Shown here one piece after another: positions 7,369 to 9,720 of a stretch of 9,720 bases of DNA. The translations under genes and the position numbers were made by a program. Each line of letters begins with the position of its first letter. Positions within the stretch are counted from its first letter, which is position 1. The notes beneath the pieces were generated by a model, which did no database searches, was not told the origin of the DNA, and saw nothing but the letters and a program-made list of their open reading frames with translations. The stretch is from contig CALEDW010000210.1 of assembly GCA_937949585.1 (NCBI GenBank), positions 1-9,720 of the forward strand. The letters run 5' to 3'. The stretch comes from an uncultured Acidimicrobiia bacterium (GTDB lineage Bacteria > Actinomycetota > Acidimicrobiia > IMCC26256 > CALEDW01).

Positions 7369-8564
7369 CAGGCCCACTCCTCGGCCTCGTCGGGCCGGGG
7401 GAAGCAGGCCCGCAGCGCCCCGAGGACGGCGAGGAACCCGACCGCGACCGCCGGGACGACCACCAGGCGGTTCCAACCCTGCTCCCGGGCGACGACGATC
7501 ACCCCGGAGGCGGCGACCCACAGGAACGCCAGCTCGATGAGCCACTTCCACCCGAGGTTCATGAGCTGGTCGTAGCGCAGGCGGGGCAGCGAGGCCCGCA
7601 GCCACACCGTCCCGTAGAGGAGGAACCCCAACTTGACGAAGAACCAGACCGGCGGCATCACCCAGGTGTTGAGCGGGTGGTCGGAGGCCAGGAACCCGAA
7701 CCCCGGGCCGGAGGGCCCGCCGAGGAACAGCGTCACCGCGATCGCGCACATCGTGATGAGGTTCATGAACTCGGCGAGGTAGAAGATCGCGAACCGGATC
7801 CCGGTGTACTCGGTGTTGAACCCCCCCACGAGCTCCTGCTCGGCCTCCACGAGGTCGAACGGCGGGTGGTTCGTCTCGGCGATCGCGGCGATGAGGAAGA
7901 TCACGAACGCCACCAGCGCGGGGACCGCGAACCAGTCGGTGAACGGCGAGGCAGGCCCCTGCCAGGCCTGCGCGTCGACGATGTCGCGGGTCGAGAGGGA
8001 CCCGGCCTGCACGAGCGCCCCCACGATGGCCAGGCTGAAGGCCGCCTCGTAGGACAGCATCTGGGCGGAGGCCCGCACCGCCCCGATGAGCGGGTACTTC
8101 GACCCGCTCGCCCAGCCGGCGAGCATCACCCCGTACAGGCCGATCCCCGAGCAGGCCAGCAGGACGAGGATCCCGACCGGCACCTCCACCAGCTGCAGGT
8201 AGGTGCGGTGGCCGGCGATGCTCACCTCGCCGCCGATCGGCACGATCGAGAAGGCCAGGAACGCGGGGACCGCGGCGAGGTAGGGAGCGAGCCGGAAGAG
8301 CGTCCGGTCGGCGCGGTCGGGGATCGACGGTTCCTTGAAGAAGAGCTTGATGCCGTCGGCCAGGGTCTGGAGCACCCCGTAGGGGCCGGCCTGGTCGGGC
8401 CCGATCCGGTTCTGCATGTCGGCGATGACCTTGCGCATGAACCAGATGTAGAAGAGGACGAGCAGGAGCAGCAGCGCGAACGTGGCCACGGTCTTGCCGA
8501 CGACGATCAGCAGCACCGTGCCGTCGACGCCGTCGGCCAAGAGCGGGTCGGCCCCGAGGACCAT
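7368..8564 (-). CDS. nuoH: NADH-quinone oxidoreductase subunit H (NuoH), quinone-site membrane subunit
   Basis: NuoH (ND1) is the membrane subunit that joins the peripheral arm to the membrane arm and forms much of the quinone chamber. The product is 398 residues with about eight to nine hydrophobic segments. Conserved family blocks are clear: QNRIGPDQAGPYGVLQTLAD (about 51-70) followed by GIKLFFKE, GWASGSKYPLIGAVRASAQMLSYEA (149-173), AETNHPPFDLVEAEQELVGG (229-248) continuing as FNTEYTG, and WLRASLPRLRYDQLM (321-335). The acidic loop at about 237-252 (DLVEAEQELV...TEY) is the segment tied to quinone binding and coupling. The ATG at 8564 is chosen because it overlaps the nuoG stop by one base and has a GAGG at 8575-8572, seven bases upstream; a GTG one codon earlier is possible. 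The stop overlaps the nuoI ATG by one base. Length and motifs are normal for the family. Confidence 0.97.
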   Translation of the reverse strand: MVLGADPLLADGVDGTVLLIVVGKTVATFALLLLLVLFYIWFMRKVIADMQNRIGPDQAGPYGVLQTLADGIKLFFKEPSIPDRADRTLFRLAPYLAAVPAFLAFSIVPIGGEVSIAGHRTYLQLVEVPVGILVLLACSGIGLYGVMLAGWASGSKYPLIGAVRASAQMLSYEAAFSLAIVGALVQAGSLSTRDIVDAQAWQGPASPFTDWFAVPALVAFVIFLIAAIAETNHPPFDLVEAEQELVGGFNTEYTGIRFAIFYLAEFMNLITMCAIAVTLFLGGPSGPGFGFLASDHPLNTWVMPPVWFFVKLGFLLYGTVWLRASLPRLRYDQLMNLGWKWLIELAFLWVAASGVIVVAREQGWNRLVVVPAVAVGFLAVLGALRACFPRPDEAEEWA

Positions 8565-9720
8565 CACCGTGCCTCGGGGACGACGTCGACGACCACCTCG
8601 GTGACCGGCGCCGCAGCCGAGATCAGCACCCCCGGACCCTCCGTGTCCTCGACGCCCCAGGGCACCACCACCGTCCCCTCGGCGACACCGGCTTCGGTGC
8701 GCACGGGCAGGGTGAGGCTGCCGACGGCGCTGCGGATCCGCACCCGGTCGCCGTCGCGCACCCCGAGCCGGTCCCGGTCGCGGGGCGCCAGCCCCGCGGT
8801 CGTGGTGGTCGGCGCGAGACGGGCGAGGGACGGTGACGCCTGGACGCCGATCCCGGCGTCGTAGAGGTGGCGGGGCGTCACGAGGCGCAGAGCGTAGGCG
8901 TCGCGGGGCGGTGTGCCCCGGCTCGCGGCTCCGATGGGGGCGGTGAAGGCCGACCGGCCGGGAGGCGGGTCGGGCAGGACGCCGTCGGGGGCGTCGCCGA
9001 CCGCCCCGAGGGCGTCGCCGTAGCCGGCGGAGGCGATCTCTGCGAGGACCTCGGCCTCGGTGGCCAGGTCGAACTCGGTGCCGAGGCGCTCCGCGAGCTC
9101 CACGGCGATCCGCCAGTCGGGCATCGCCGTGCCGGGAGGGGTGACGAGCCGGTGCAGCGGCTGCCATCGCCCCTCGACGTTGGTGACGGTGCCGGCCTTC
9201 TCACCCCAGACCGCCGCCGGCAGCAGCACGTCGGCGCGGGCGTTGGAGGTGGTGGCGAACGCGTCGACGGCGACGACGAACCCGGCGCCGGCCAGCCCGG
9301 CCTCGGCGAGCGCCCGGTCGGGGACGTCGCCGAGCGGGTCGGCGCCGAGCAGCAGCAGCGCCCCGAGGCGGCCGTCGCGCCCGGCGGCGAGGATGCCGGC
9401 GGCCTCCAGCCCCGGCGCCGAGGGGCGGCGGGCCCACGGCAGCGACGCCGGCGCGTCGAGCGGGATCCCGCCCGGCAGCACCCCGGGGCTCAGGCCCATC
9501 TCGATGGCGCCCCGCACGTTGCCCCGCCGCAGCGCCGGCAGCACCCGGGCGTCGCAGCCCTCGACGAGCGCGCCGACGGCGGCGACCACGTCGTCGGGCC
9601 GTTCGGCGAGGCGCCGGCCGGCGATCACCACCACCGGCCCGTCCCGCCCCGCCACCCGTTCCGCCAGGCCGGCGAGCCCGGGGGGGACGGCCCGCCCGCC
9701 CAGGGCGTCGGCGAGCCGGG
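8564..9720 (-). CDS. nuoG: NADH-quinone oxidoreductase subunit G (NuoG), C-terminal part; 5' end beyond the window
   Basis: NuoG is the largest peripheral-arm subunit of complex I; it carries iron-sulfur clusters in its N-terminal part and has a molybdopterin-oxidoreductase-like fold behind them. Only the last 384 residues are visible; the frame is open to the right edge, so the start and the cluster-binding cysteines are outside. Visible residues 120-190 have the family pattern LLLLGADPLGDVPD, then VDAFATTSNARADVLLPAA and WGEKAGTVTNVEGRWQPL, typical of the molybdopterin oxidoreductase domain (a catalytic cofactor is not expected in NuoG). Residues about 275-384 form a C-terminal beta-rich domain like the molybdopterin-dinucleotide-binding domain, with LGVRDGDRVRIRSAVGSLTLPV and TVVVPWG. 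The stop codon shares one base with the nuoH ATG (TGATG). A formate dehydrogenase or nitrate reductase alpha chain has similar domains, but the position immediately before nuoH makes NuoG by far the better call. Confidence 0.93.
   Translation of the reverse strand, partial: RLADALGGRAVPPGLAGLAERVAGRDGPVVVIAGRRLAERPDDVVAAVGALVEGCDARVLPALRRGNVRGAIEMGLSPGVLPGGIPLDAPASLPWARRPSAPGLEAAGILAAGRDGRLGALLLLGADPLGDVPDRALAEAGLAGAGFVVAVDAFATTSNARADVLLPAAVWGEKAGTVTNVEGRWQPLHRLVTPPGTAMPDWRIAVELAERLGTEFDLATEAEVLAEIASAGYGDALGAVGDAPDGVLPDPPPGRSAFTAPIGAASRGTPPRDAYALRLVTPRHLYDAGIGVQASPSLARLAPTTTTAGLAPRDRDRLGVRDGDRVRIRSAVGSLTLPVRTEAGVAEGTVVVPWGVEDTEGPGVLISAAAPVTEVVVDVVPEAR

Noticed and set aside
7677..8864. A 395-codon open frame on the plus strand, opposite nuoH and the end of nuoG
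   Set aside because: Its residue pattern (runs of Glu, Asp, Gln, His, Arg) is the antisense reading of NuoH membrane helices; no motif supports it.

Overview
The window lies almost entirely on the minus strand and holds the distal two thirds of a respiratory complex I (NADH:quinone oxidoreductase, nuo) operon. Very high G+C, strong GC bias at third codon positions, GTG starts, and the style of the NuoH, NuoI, NuoJ and NuoN proteins suggest a high-GC actinomycete (Actinomycetota, possibly of the Acidimicrobiia type). That placement is an inference from sequence style, not a phylogenetic test.

Read in the direction of transcription (from the right edge to the left), the order is nuoG (3' part only), nuoH, nuoI, nuoJ, nuoK, nuoL, nuoM, nuoN. 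This is the canonical order of the 14-gene bacterial operon; nuoA-F and the operon promoter would lie beyond the right edge. All junctions but one overlap by 1 base (TGATG at G/H, H/I, I/J) or 4 bases (ATGA at J/K and L/M, GTGA at M/N). Only nuoK/nuoL has a short spacer (25 bases, containing a GGAGG). The genes encode the end of the large peripheral-arm subunit (NuoG), the quinone-site membrane subunit (NuoH), the two-[4Fe-4S] linker subunit (NuoI) and the proton-pumping membrane arm (NuoJ, K, L, M, N). All proton-channel Lys/Glu residues I could check are present, so these look like functional genes.

The last ~700 bases (positions 1-717) differ. After nuoN comes a 151-codon reading frame that closely resembles the N-terminal half of a PiT-family (SLC20-type) phosphate permease, but stops abruptly where the family would continue. 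Within the same few dozen bases, a different frame picks up the end of a universal stress protein (UspA) domain and then the start of a second UspA domain that runs off the left edge. Both domains are cut at one point, which suggests a gene fusion by deletion, a decayed pair of genes, or a sequence/assembly error. This is the one real anomaly in the window.

I see no RNA genes, insertion sequences, CRISPR arrays, origins or convincing terminators. The long plus-strand reading frames are antisense by-products of GC-rich codon use. I did not find a convincing undescribed system here.
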